From Castor canadensis (taxonomy: Eukaryota; Chordata; Mammalia; Rodentia; Castoridae): DNA of 64,000 nucleotides. The DNA is taken from positions 12,742,001 through 12,806,000 of the forward strand of contig NC_133401.1 in assembly GCF_047511655.1 (NCBI RefSeq), in the 5' to 3' direction. Below the pieces are notes generated by a model. That model was given only the letters and a program-made list of their open reading frames with translations, made no database searches and had not been told where the DNA came from. Shown in pieces: positions 23,800 through 34,600 of the stretch; position 1 is the first letter of the stretch, and every line of letters starts with the position of its first letter. The position numbers and the translations under genes were made by a program.

Positions 23800-23935
23800 T
23801 GTTTTTTAGGAGTGGAACCCATCCTTTCCTGACCTTGGTGAGGTGCCACTATAGACTTCCCTGAACCCAGGACCTTGCTCCTGTTGTGCTTGGTGATCTG
23901 GCACTGGAAGTGAGTCATCATTCCACCCTCAGCCT
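23800..23935 (-). repeat. Unassigned dispersed repeat, copy 2
   Basis: The reverse complement matches about 3560-3680. The family is unknown to me; the two copies are in opposite orientation and about 20 kb apart. Confidence 0.5.
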
Positions 23936-24119
23936 CACCTTGTGGTGAGAAAGCATGAAGTGTTTTACACATGGAAGTTCACTGAGTCCTCCCACTTTGG
24001 AGGAGATAGTGCTGTCTTCTCCATTTTATAGGTGGAGGGAACACTAGAGCATCGATAAACCTGAACCCCAGTAGATATCTGAAACTTTAGCTAGTACTGA
24101 ACCCTATACATTCTGTTTT

Positions 24120-24152
24120 CATATATATGTATATATATATACATATATATCT
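24120..24152. repeat. (AT/GTAT)n tract
   Basis: Short alternating TA-rich microsatellite. Confidence 0.85.
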
Positions 24153-24264
24153 CCATTTGATACAGCTTAATTCATAACAAGCACATAAGAGGTTAACAAA
24201 AAATCATAATAAAATGGAACAGTTGAGAATTGAGTTGAATGACACAGAAATTGTGATGTAAAGT

Positions 24265-24385
24265 AGCTAGGTGTGGTGGTTCAGTCCTGTAATCCCATCA
24301 CTTGGGAGGCTGAAGCAGGAGAATTGAGAGTTTGAGGCCAGCCTGGTCTACATAGTGAGAGCCTGTCTCAAATAAGACAAACAAA
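24265..24385 (+). mobile_element. B1 SINE monomer
   Basis: B1 in + orientation ('ctaggtgtggtggttcagtc', 'cacttgggaggctgaagcag', 'ggccagcctggtctacat') with an A-rich CAAA tail. Confidence 0.9.
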
Positions 24386-24517
24386 CAAAAAATGTGAGGT
24401 AACAATAGACTACTATTGTCCTAATGATGCATCAGAAGGAGGATCGTTGCTTTGGATGATCCTGGACCACCATGCCATGATGATGCTGACGGTTGGATAT
24501 CAAGAGTAAATGATGCT

Positions 24518-24592
24518 AGGGCTGGTGGGGTGGCTCAAGTGGTAGGGCATCTGCCTAGCAAGCACGAGGCCCTGAATTCAGTTCTTTAAAAA
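24518..24592 (+). mobile_element. ID-type SINE
   Basis: Well-preserved ID unit: 'gggctggtggggtggctcaa', 'ctgcctagcaagcacgagg', followed by a short A tail. Confidence 0.9.
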
Positions 24593-24599
24593 AGTAGAT

Positions 24600-25480
24600 G
24601 ATGGTGATGACTGAGGGTCTTTGATAGTTAAAAGGTCTTTTGTTGAAAAGACTTTAAGAAGAGCATTATAGTCAGAAGTTGATATCCCTTTCTTTTTTAA
24701 ATCATCAAAGTGTTTCTGCTGACACTCATATTTTGGTGATGAGATGGGTTACTTTATTGAGATATCCCATCAAGCACTGCACTTCATAATAATTTTTCAC
24801 TTTAACACCTATGCAATTTGAAATGCTTCCGCAGATTTCAATAACGTCTGGTTCTGCTTCAGTTTCTTCTTCCTCTTCCTCCTTCTCCTCCTCTGCAATA
24901 ACTGAAGCAACTCTTCCAATTCCTCATCTTTCAACACTTCTTGATGGTCTTTCATTTTTTTCTTCCACTTCCCCATCAAACACATTGGCAAATATTTCTC
25001 CACCCACATGTCTTGCAGTCTCTTAAATAATTTTTTAGATTCTGCACTCCAAACCTGTTCCTGAATCTGTGTAACCATCCCTTACGTGCAGTAAATGGCT
25101 CATGGTCACAGTTTCATGACTGAGCTCTTCTTCTAGCCTCAGTGCTTTCTGGTGCAACATGCTGTCATTAATCAATATGTCTTCCGTTCATATATTCCAC
25201 CTACATGTGTAATGCTTTTTCTATCTTCACTAAACACTTATGTTCTGCAGCAATAACTTTTGCATTTTGAGATGCAACATCAAAACTAGTATGAATTACT
25301 TTTTCCTTCTCCATAATTTCATGGATAGAAGATTCATTCTTACCATAGACCTTACCAACCTCAGAAAATTGGATTATTTCTCTTTCCTTATTAAGTTGAC
25401 AACTTTCACATTTTATGGTTTCTCTTTGGGATATCTGAATTGCCAGCATCACTACTCTTGGACTTTGTGACCATTACTGA
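24600..25480 (-). pseudogene. Tigger/pogo-like DNA transposon fossil (transposase relic)
   Basis: The minus strand encodes pieces that resemble a Tigger-type transposase, the pogo group with a DDE nuclease related to the TIGD genes. A frame at 25452-25201 has the helix-turn-helix style wording VGKVYGKNESSIHEI, and a next piece resembles the CENPB-like WVEYMN region. An acidic/basic C-terminal frame at 25078-24809 (DEELEELLQLLQ, then a lysine/arginine run) may be its tail or may be low-complexity. The whole DDE core is missing or unreadable, so it is a dead, internally deleted copy. An unrelated processed pseudogene is possible. Confidence 0.45.
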
Positions 25481-25699
25481 GTAACATAAGGGTTGCTTGA
25501 ATAGATCATTGCAATACTGAAACAGTTAATCCAAAACTGAGATGGCTACTAAGTGACAAATGGGTATGTGGCACATACAGTGTGGATATAATGGAGAAAA
25601 TTCATATCTTTGGTGGGATGAAGTTTGGTAGTTTGGGATTTCAACCCCCTGCTCAGAATGGTACACAATTTACAACTTATAAATTGTTTATTTCTGGAA

Positions 25700-27530
25700 T
25701 TTTCCATCTAGTATTTTTCAGTTGGCCCCAGGTAATTGAAACCTCAAGACCTGAAACTGTGAATAAAGAGGAGAGCAATGTATTTTGGAAGGAGATAACT
25801 TGTTCTGACTTAACAGGCTCACAGCTGGAGGAATTTTGTGTCCGGATGAATCACGTCTTTAATCTTACCCTTATCTGATTAAGACAAGACTTTGGACTTT
25901 TGCTGTCATGCTGGAATGAGTTGAAACTTTGGAGATACTGAGGTAGAATCGATATGTTTTGTATATGAAAAGGACATGAGTTTGGGGTGGGGGCCAGGGT
26001 GGGATGCTATGGGTTGAATGGCTCCAAAATACATGTTGAAATTTAATTGCCATTTTAATAATATTAACAAGTGAGATTTTACAACAACCTAATGGAGAAA
26101 TTGGCAAATGAACTGAACAGAGCTTTTCAAAGAAAGACGTCTAAATGGCCAAAAAACACATGAAGAAATGCTCAATATTCCTGGCCATAAAGGAAATGGA
26201 AATCAAAACTACATTAAGATTCCACCTCAGTCCTGTTAGAGTGGCTGTCATCAAGAACACAAACTACAATAAATATTGGTGAGGATGTGAGGAAAAAGGA
26301 ATCCTCATACACTGCTGATGGGAATGTAAATTAGTACAACTACTATGGAAAACAGTATGCAGGCTCCTCAAAAAACTAAAAATAGAACTGCCATATGATC
26401 CAGCAATTCTGGATATACTCAAAGGAATGTAAGTCAGGTTACAATAAAAGTACCTGCACACCCATATTTACGGCAGCATTATTCACAATAGCTAAACTAT
26501 CAAAACAGGCAACATGACCTACTACTGATGAATGGATTAAGAAAATGTGGAATAGAATTTTATTCAGCCATAAAGAATGAAATTTTGTCATTTACAGGTA
26601 AGTGGACAGAACTGGAGAACATCATCTTAAGTGAAGTTAGCCAGGTTCAGAAAGACAAAGGCCACATGTTTTCTTTCATACATAGAATGTATACTCAGTA
26701 CAAATACAAGCAATTTTATAAAAAAAAAACATGTCACATTAAGGGGAGATCACATATGAGAGAGGGAGGGTAAAAGAAGGAAGTTGAAAAGGTGAATATG
26801 GTTGGTGTACTTCCTATACAAGACTGAATATACAATTTTTAAACCTGTTGAAATCACCATAAGAAGGGCACTTAGGTGGAAAAGAGAAAAATAGTGGGGA
26901 TGAATAGTGGAGATTATAATACATATATACATAGAACTGTCACAGTGAAACACCCTGTATAGCTATCTTAAACAAAAATGACATTTTTTTCAAAAATAGA
27001 GAACAAGAAGGCAAAATAGGTTCTGTATGGGTTTGATAGCAGTGGGAGGATGAACATGGTGAATATATTATGTATACGTGTATGTAAATGGAAAAATGAG
27101 ACTTCTTGAAACTATTTCAGGAATGGGGTATATGAATAAAGGAGAATGATGTAGGGGATGAACTCAACTATGATATATTATACAAGAACTTTTGTAAAAA
27201 GTTCTTTTGTAAAAGTCACAATGTTCCCCCAGTAAAACAATAATAACAAAATTAAAAATAAGTGAGATTTTTAAAAAGTGATTAGGCCAAGAGGATTCTG
27301 CCCTTGGAATGGATTAAGGTCATTATTATAGGAGTGGGTTAATTGAGAGAGTTAGCTCCAGCTTTATCCCCCTCTTTCCCAGTCTTAGACTCATCTGCCT
27401 TTTACTATACAGCTCAAAGGTCCTCACCAGATGCCCCACGCTCTTGAATATCACAGCCTCAAGAACCACGAGCCAAGAGAAATTCTGTTCATTACCAATG
27501 ACTCAGTCTCTGGTATTCTGATGCAGCAGA
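25700..27530 (+). mobile_element. MaLR-type internal/LTR segment split by an L1
   Basis: About 25700-25980 resembles MaLR internal or LTR-adjacent sequence ('caggctcacagctgga'; also present near 32600). About 25995-26080 and 27260-27530 look like the two halves of one LTR ('gggttgaatggctcc', 'catgttgaaatttaattgcc'; then 'gtgattaggccaagagg'). The L1 at 26081-27259 lies between them. Family name is tentative. Confidence 0.55.
26081..27259 (+). mobile_element. 5'-truncated L1 inserted in the LTR
   Basis: A 1179-base + strand L1 flanked by 'aagtgagatttt' at 26069-26080 and 27260-27271. It holds the ORF2 C-terminal part and 3' UTR, with many stops, and ends in an A-rich tail. Older than the 15000s and 19900s copies judging by its broken frame. 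Confidence 0.85.
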
Positions 27531-28430
27531 AAACAGATGAGGCATGGTCTCTGCATTCCTGGAACTCATGTCTAAAAGGGAAAACAGAGACACTGAGTCA
27601 GAGAGAGAACAAGAGAAAGTTCAAGAATTTCCTATACTGTGAAGATAGCCAAAGTCAGCAAAGTAACCATAGCAAGAGTGAGAGTAACCAAAGACCAAGA
27701 ACATCCAACTGCTCCTCCTACAGGTCTCTGGCTCTCTCTCTCCATCTGACCACCTCTATGTCCAGGTTTCACCAGTCCTGTATCTCTTTCTGTTTCTTCC
27801 CTCACTCCCACCTGTGGTTTGTCACATAGCAGAGAGTGAAAGGGGGATGCTGGAGACATGGACACTGTACACCTACAGGCCTTACAAACACAGGGGTTAG
27901 GAAATGCACAAACACAACCAGCACACAGACTCTCACACAGGAACATGCAGAATCACCACCTCCACTACTCAGTGCAAACACACCTTCCCATAGAATCCAA
28001 AGACATACACAGAAGCCTCACACGTGTGAGGATATACAAATAAGCACACATATTTTCATTCACAGAAGCACACACTGCTCAATCACATTCCCAAGTGAAA
28101 CATCTCTTCGCATATAAAAAGCACACCAGCACACACACAATTGCAACACAGCATAAACAAACAGATAAAAATTATGTAGGCAAGTTCATGCTCACCCACA
28201 GCCACAAAAATAGACATGTGCATCCACGTGCACACACACAAGAGTTTGTGTGTGTACACTCTTGTGTACCTTGGTGTCTGTTTCATAGTATCTCTGCAAC
28301 ATCTAGGGCGGAGGTAAAGCGCTAGGGTTGAGCAAGTCACCTGACTGCCCAAGCAGGAAGTATGGGATCCCAGCACCTGTCTTCTGAGTTCACACTCATG
28401 GACAATGTTGAGAGAGGAAGGGAATGGATG
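27530..28430. other. CYP2B upstream flank with CA-rich tract
   Basis: No gene. Purine-rich words (27570-27630) give way to a CT-rich block (27730-27800) and a long imperfect CA-rich stretch (about 27890-28250). I searched by eye for a phenobarbital-responsive pair of DR4 sites like the one upstream of other CYP2B genes and did not find one. Confidence 0.45.
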
Positions 28431-28434
28431 AAGC

Positions 28435-28441
28435 TATATAA
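28435..28441 (+). promoter_or_regulatory. Candidate TATA box of the CYP2B gene
   Basis: TATATAA lies 78 bases before the start codon, which would place transcription start near 28465-28470 and give a 5' leader of about 50 bases. A half-site pair, AGGTTA-AA-AGGTCC, sits at about 28464-28477. The start site is inferred, not seen. Confidence 0.45.
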
Positions 28442-28518
28442 CTGGGTGTGGAGACAGGTTCAGGTTAAAAGGTCCAGCTCCAGGCTGCAGCAGGGTGGAT
28501 GGCAGTCAGACTGTGACC

Positions 28519-28689
28519 ATGGAATTCAGTGTCTTCCTCTTCCTTGCTCTCCTCACAGGCCTCCTCCTTCTTCTGGTCAGGGGCCACCCAAAAGACCATG
28601 GCCACCTCCCTCCAGGCCCTCGTCCTCTGCCCTTTGTGGGGAACATTCTGCAGATGGACAGAAAAGGCCTCCTCAAATCCTTCCTGCAG
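28519..28689 (+). CDS. CYP2B: CYP2B exon 1 (coding part)
   Basis: 57 codons, ending in phase 0 at CAG/gtgagg. Start chosen because ATG sits in ACCATGG context and gives the expected anchor [20 protein letters not shown]. Then comes the charged RGHPKDHGH segment and the proline hinge. Confidence 0.95.
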
Positions 28690-31600
28690 GTGAGGAATAG
28701 ATGGACCTGGCCTCAGGGTGGACCGATCCCTGCTTTTGGTAGTTGAAGATCACTCAGCAGGAAGATCGAAGACTCCTTCCAGGCTCAGGGCTGGGGTGGG
28801 AATGATGGTAGATACAGGACGAGATGATGACGTATGATGGATGGTGGTCAGATTGCAAGGGTCAACTTTGCTCCAGTTGGAGTTGTATAGAGCACTGTCC
28901 TTGGAAGAGGCAAGTGGGCATGCAGAGGTGTCTGAGTGCAGAATTTCACTTCCTCTGCCACCTCTGCCATGTCCTTGGGTGCCTCCCTATTCCAAGAGAG
29001 AAAAAGGGCAGAGGCACCAGTCCAACAGGTTTTGTATCTCTCAACAACAGAGAGCAAACAGTGGCCTGAGCCTCTGCTGTATCTAAGGGGAAGACAAGGG
29101 AGCATGGCAGTAGAGGTGGGTAGAGAGTGTTTATCAATAATAAATCCAATGTCCAATAACTGCAACTGACATCTGCACAGTGTTTTGCAGTCTTGCATCG
29201 CTGCTTTGCACACAGGATTTCATGCTTCATTATCACATATTTATTAATAATTAATCTGTGACCATGACCCCAGGACCCAATGGAGAACTGGAACCCTGAC
29301 AGTAGCTAGGAGTTCCTCCATCCTCTCTGACTATGGAGACCACACTCCTGAATCTTAGGCTTATTATTCTTTGGGTTTTAATAGATGTTTTTCCTGCCTG
29401 ATCAATAGCTCATTGATTTATTTTAATTTTTGAGACAGGGTCTCACTTTGTTGCCCAAGCTGGGTTTGAACTGGTGATCCTCTTGCCACTGAGATTATGG
29501 GTATACACTTCCATGCTTGGTCTCAATGGCCTATTTACTGATACTGTTTTCTTTCTTTCCTGTTTCTTTTTTTCTTTCATTCTTTCTCTGTCTCTCCTTC
29601 CTTCCTCCCTTCCCTCCTTCCCTTCTTTCTTTTCTTTTTCTTCCTTCTTTTTTTGTTGGTGCTGGGGATTGAACCCAGGGCTCTACCACTTGCTACATAC
29701 CCAGTTCTTTTAAGTCTTTATACCATTATCTTTTAACAAAGAAAATATTTCAAAGTACAAGGGGTATATGCCAATGCTGCTTTTGAACTTAAAATTATGT
29801 TCTTAGGGAATATATAAGTAATAAGTGATTATAGTATATATTTATTATACACAGTCAAGTTAAGGCTTGTGGTCTTCAAGTATTGGTTACACATTGTGCA
29901 CTTCAAGAAGAGTGGATCACAGACTTTCACATTATTGACCATTTGGACTTTTCAAATGAGTTACAGAGAAGGGGGTAAAGATTACATGTTACATGATTAC
30001 ATAAGATGTTGTTAGAGTTGCATCATGCCTGAGTGGTGTTCACACTCATCTGCATGGAACCTGTGGCAAGATTTGGGAAAGTGGATACAAGCTTCCACTT
30101 ACAAGATTTGAATTCTGGACAAGGCATCATCTCCTATACAATTCATTGAACCTTTTCTTTTTTGTATAGTATTGGGGTTGAACCCAGGGCCTCACGCATG
30201 CCAGGCAAGCACTCTACCCCTTGAGCTATGCCTCCCCTTCGCTCCCCTTTTTAAGGCAGTTTTTCAGGCCCTGCAGAGAGCAACTGGGCACCAACTGTAC
30301 TTTCTCTCATATCCTTTACTGTCCCTCTCCAGCTCTTGTTAGCTTACTGCTTCCTCTTCCTCCCATCTATCCATTGTCTTTTTTTTTTTTTTGGAAAGAC
30401 CTGGGTTTGAACTTAGGTCTTCGCCCTTGCAAAGCACATGCTCTATGCTTGAGCCACACTTCCAGTCCATTTTTCTCTGGTTATTTTGGAGATAGGATCT
30501 TGAGAACTATTTGTCTGGGCTGGCCTTGAACCTCCATCTTCCCAATCTCAGCTTCCCAAGTAGCTAGGATTACAAGTGTGCACCACTGGAGCCCAGATCA
30601 TTATATTTTTTGTGAAGACATATTTGAACATCTGATATTATGGTAATCTGATACATGTGTACCATGTGTAATAATCAGATCAGCATAATAAGCATTCCCA
30701 TATCTTCATCCACTAATCATTTTCATATGTTGAATTTTGTACTCGTCTAGTCATTTGAAATATATCATACATTGTTTTGACCAAAGTTACCCTACTGTGC
30801 TAAAGAAGAACCAGAAGTAATTCTTCCATTCTAACTGTGTCTTGGTGCCCATATGCTTTTCCACCCCTTTTCCATCCAAGGCCCCAGTGACCACTGACTA
30901 ATTAGTCTTCACAAATGAGTGAGAACATACGGTATTTGTGTTTCTGCTTTATTTCACTAAACGTAATGACCTCCAGTTCCACCCATGTTGCTGCAAATGA
31001 CAAGACTTCATTCTTTTTTATAAATGAAAAATATTCCCTTACATATCTAAGTTTCCTTTTCTTTAACCTCTGGTAGCATCTGAGTTGATGCCATGTTTTA
31101 GTTACTGTGAATAGTGCTGCAATGAACATGGTGTACAAGAATCTTTTTGGTATAATGATTTAATCTCTTTTGGATATGCACCCAGTTCCTTCCTTTCCGT
31201 CTTTCCTTCTTTCCTTCCTTCCTTCCCTCCTTTCATCCTTTTTCCTTTCTGGCTAGTCTCTGAAACTCCTTTTCATTGTAAGAGTCTATGAGTATAGGAA
31301 TCCTATATATTTTATAAAAATATCTCAGAATATTTGCAAGTTTGTATTTTATTTTTTGCATGGTTGGGGATGGAACCCATTGTCTTGCACTTGTAAGGCA
31401 AGTGCTCTCCTTCTGAGTCAAATCCTGAGCCCTTGGTTTTTAAATACAAGTTCTCACTATGTAGCTAATGCTGGCCTTGAATTCATGAGCCTCCTGCTTC
31501 TGCCTCATAAGTGCTGGAATTGCAGATGTACACCATCATGCCTGGCTACCAGAGTTTTAAACATATGCTTCTCACTTCTTGAAAAGACCAAGTTAACATT

Positions 31601-34600
31601 CTGTTATAAGGATGTTGTTTTGCCCCAGAAGTGACAATGATCTTGAGATTATGAGTAAAGGGGGACACCAGAGGTTAGATGATATGAAGTAGCCAGGAAA
31701 TTACTGCCAGCCCTTACCTTATATATTCTGAATAATTAAAGAATTAATTATTCATTACCTTGTTCCACCTTATACAGGTTTAGGGAAATGAGCTGCATCC
31801 CATTCCCTTTAGGAACTGACAGTCTATTTAAAGATGTAAAATAAACATGTAACCTATACATGCTCACCTCAGTGGTACTGTACTTAAGTGAAGAAACAGG
31901 ATTTCTAAGATTATTTGAGGGCCCAGAAGGGCTTATGTAAAACATAGGCCATGGAGTGAAGATGAGTGGGGAGAGGACACCATTCCTGAAGGGTACTGGG
32001 AGACATACAAAGAAGTAGTACACCCAGGTGAATGAGATCATGACATGTGTGGTGGAGAAAAGGCAAACATTGAATTGGGGTAGCATGGTGAGGAACTGGC
32101 CAGACTGATGCCAAAGTACATGGAAAGAAGTGGAATGGTCTACCTGGGCAAGCAAGATAGAGTCACATGGTGTCTTAGTCTATTTTCTGTTACTATTCCA
32201 AAATACATGAGGCTGAGTACTTTATAAACTAAAAGGGTTTATTTATTTCACAATCTTGGAGGCTGATAGTCCAAGATCAGGCAGGTCCATCTGTTCAGCT
32301 TCTGGTGAGGGCTGGACTTAGAGTTGGCCAGGACCTTCAAAGGGCTGTCTCTGCACCACAGACTCAGGGCCCTCCCTGCTTAACAATGTTTTATCACATA
32401 GGAAGAGGCTCCAAATATATTTTATTTCATTTTAATTGTTTCTATGTCACAAGGCTATTAAGTTGTTTTCCCTGTTGGGTTTTGGATTTACTTGGTACCA
32501 CTTCTTTCTTCTTTCTTCTTTCTCCCTTTTAGAATGGAAATGCCTATCCTATGCCCATCTCACCACTGTGCTATGTAGGACATAACTTGCTCAGTTTCAC
32601 AGGCTCACAGCTGGAGAAAAATTTGCTCCAAGATGAATCATGCTTCAAATCCCACAGATGAGCCTCTATGCTTTAGACATTTGAGTTGAAGCTGGAATGA
32701 GTTAAGACTGTTGGGACGATTGGAATGGAGTAAATGCAGTTTGAATTTTGGGTGCCAAGAGTAAATGTGTTCCTCAGCATGAACATTGGAAATGTAGGTT
32801 GGAAACAATAGTGTTGCATGACTTTCCCCAGGAGATTGAAAAGAAACACGTCTCCCAACTGGTGTGGCACCAACAGCCCAAAGAATTAATCATAAAAGTA
32901 AAACTTGATAAGTAAAATGAGTTTAATAGTAATTACTCACAGAATGGTAGACAAGTATGCCTTCACCCAAAGTTGCCCAGCTCTATGTAAGCCTGCAGTA
33001 GAACTGATGCAAAGCTGGACTTAGAGCGCCACCTAATGTTAAAGCAGCAGAGGTGACTACAGTCTTCAATGATGCAGGCAGGCAAAGCCAGACTCCGGGA
33101 GATTTGTATGTTTATGTGCAGTCCATCCTTCTCTTATCAGGGAATCTGCTGGTCTCAGTAAACATTGTCTGACCAGGGGAAGAGGAATTTGTTTTGCTGC
33201 ACGCTGGCACATAGAGGAGCTAAAGTGGCAGCTTGCTGCAAGATGGAGTTACTCTGGCCAGGATTTAGAGGACTACCTGCACTACAAATACTGAGAGGTA
33301 GAACCTTTGAAAGGTGATTAGGCCATGAGAGCTCTGCCTCATGAAGGGGTTAATGTCTTTATCATGAGAATGGGTTTTCTATAAAAGTGAGTTTGGCTGC
33401 TTCTCTCTTGTGTCCATGCTCTTTCATCATTTCACCTTCTGTCATGGAAGACAGGGCAAGAAGTCCTGGCCAGACGCAGACTCCCTTCACCATGAACATC
33501 CCAGACTCAAGAACTGTACAAAATAAATCTCTGATTTTTAAGATTACCCAGGATCAGGCATTCTGTTATAGCAGCAGGTACATAATTAATAGAGAAACTC
33601 AGCGTTGGGATCCTGGAAGTTTTTTTTGTCTCCAAAGCCTCCCTATACCAGCCACTGAACAATTTGAAGATCACTAAATCTTCTGAGAATTTGCTTAAAA
33701 ACATGGACCACCTCCTCTTCAGAAAAGTGCACACTCTTTTGCATATGTAAAGCTTAGAAGATTCTTGGAGGAGCTTCTAAGCATGAACCATTATGTATTT
33801 GATTTGACTTCATAATGGAAGGAGGTCATGGGTACCTGTGTGTCCTGATAGGAAGGACTGGGGAAAGTGACACTGTTCCTTCTCCATTTTCCAATAAGCT
33901 CTCAAATCCTTCTGGAATCAGAGACATATGGGTTTGCATCGCATATTTAGTTCTTATTGAGTCTCAGTTTTCTCTTCTGCAACATGAGTTGGTGACAATA
34001 AGAATATGTGGCTCTTAAGGCTGTGAGAAGGATTCCATGGTACATTGGATAGAGCTGGCATGTAAGAGGTACACATTAAATGGCACATTGATCCACTCAC
34101 ACATTTATTCACTAATATAATAATAATTTATTGTGTATCTTTTATGTGCTAAGGAATATTCTAGACCCTGAAGATCTTGGCATCTTGGACAAGGGCATAT
34201 CATAAGGTCACTATGCTTATGGACATTGCACTAGGAGAAGCAGATTAGAAAACAGAAAAGGTGTTGCTTGGTAGACATTAGCTATAATTAAAATAAAGCA
34301 GAGTGATATTTTAGAGAATTCTGGGAGCTCTTTTGGATTGGGTGGTTAGGGAAAGACAGACTTCATCTTGTTTTGTTTTTGAGCAAAGGCCCTGAAAGAT
34401 GCAGGTGGGCAGCAACAGAAGGAGGAAGGTGTTGAAAGAATTGGACCAGCAGTGAGTTTAGGAAACAACATGGAGGCTGGATCATGGTGAACCAAGGGAG
34501 AATGAGAGTTCAGAGAATGAATGGAACCATATCACATAGGGCCATGAGGACCATAGTGGAGACATGGGAGCATTGGAGGGTTGCAGAGGGCTAGGGATAT

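Noticed and set aside
24809-25078. Acidic then lysine-rich frame as a stand-alone small nuclear protein gene
   Set aside because: It lies in line with the Tigger-like relic, has no promoter or partner exons, and is bounded by stops; better explained as fossil or low-complexity sequence.
27431-27829. 132-codon frame upstream of CYP2B
   Set aside because: It begins in LTR sequence and runs through purine-rich and pyrimidine-rich flank; no domain or homology seen.
28083-28376. Open frame over the upstream CA-rich tract
   Set aside because: Dinucleotide-rich sequence; in the CYP2B promoter flank, with no protein similarity.
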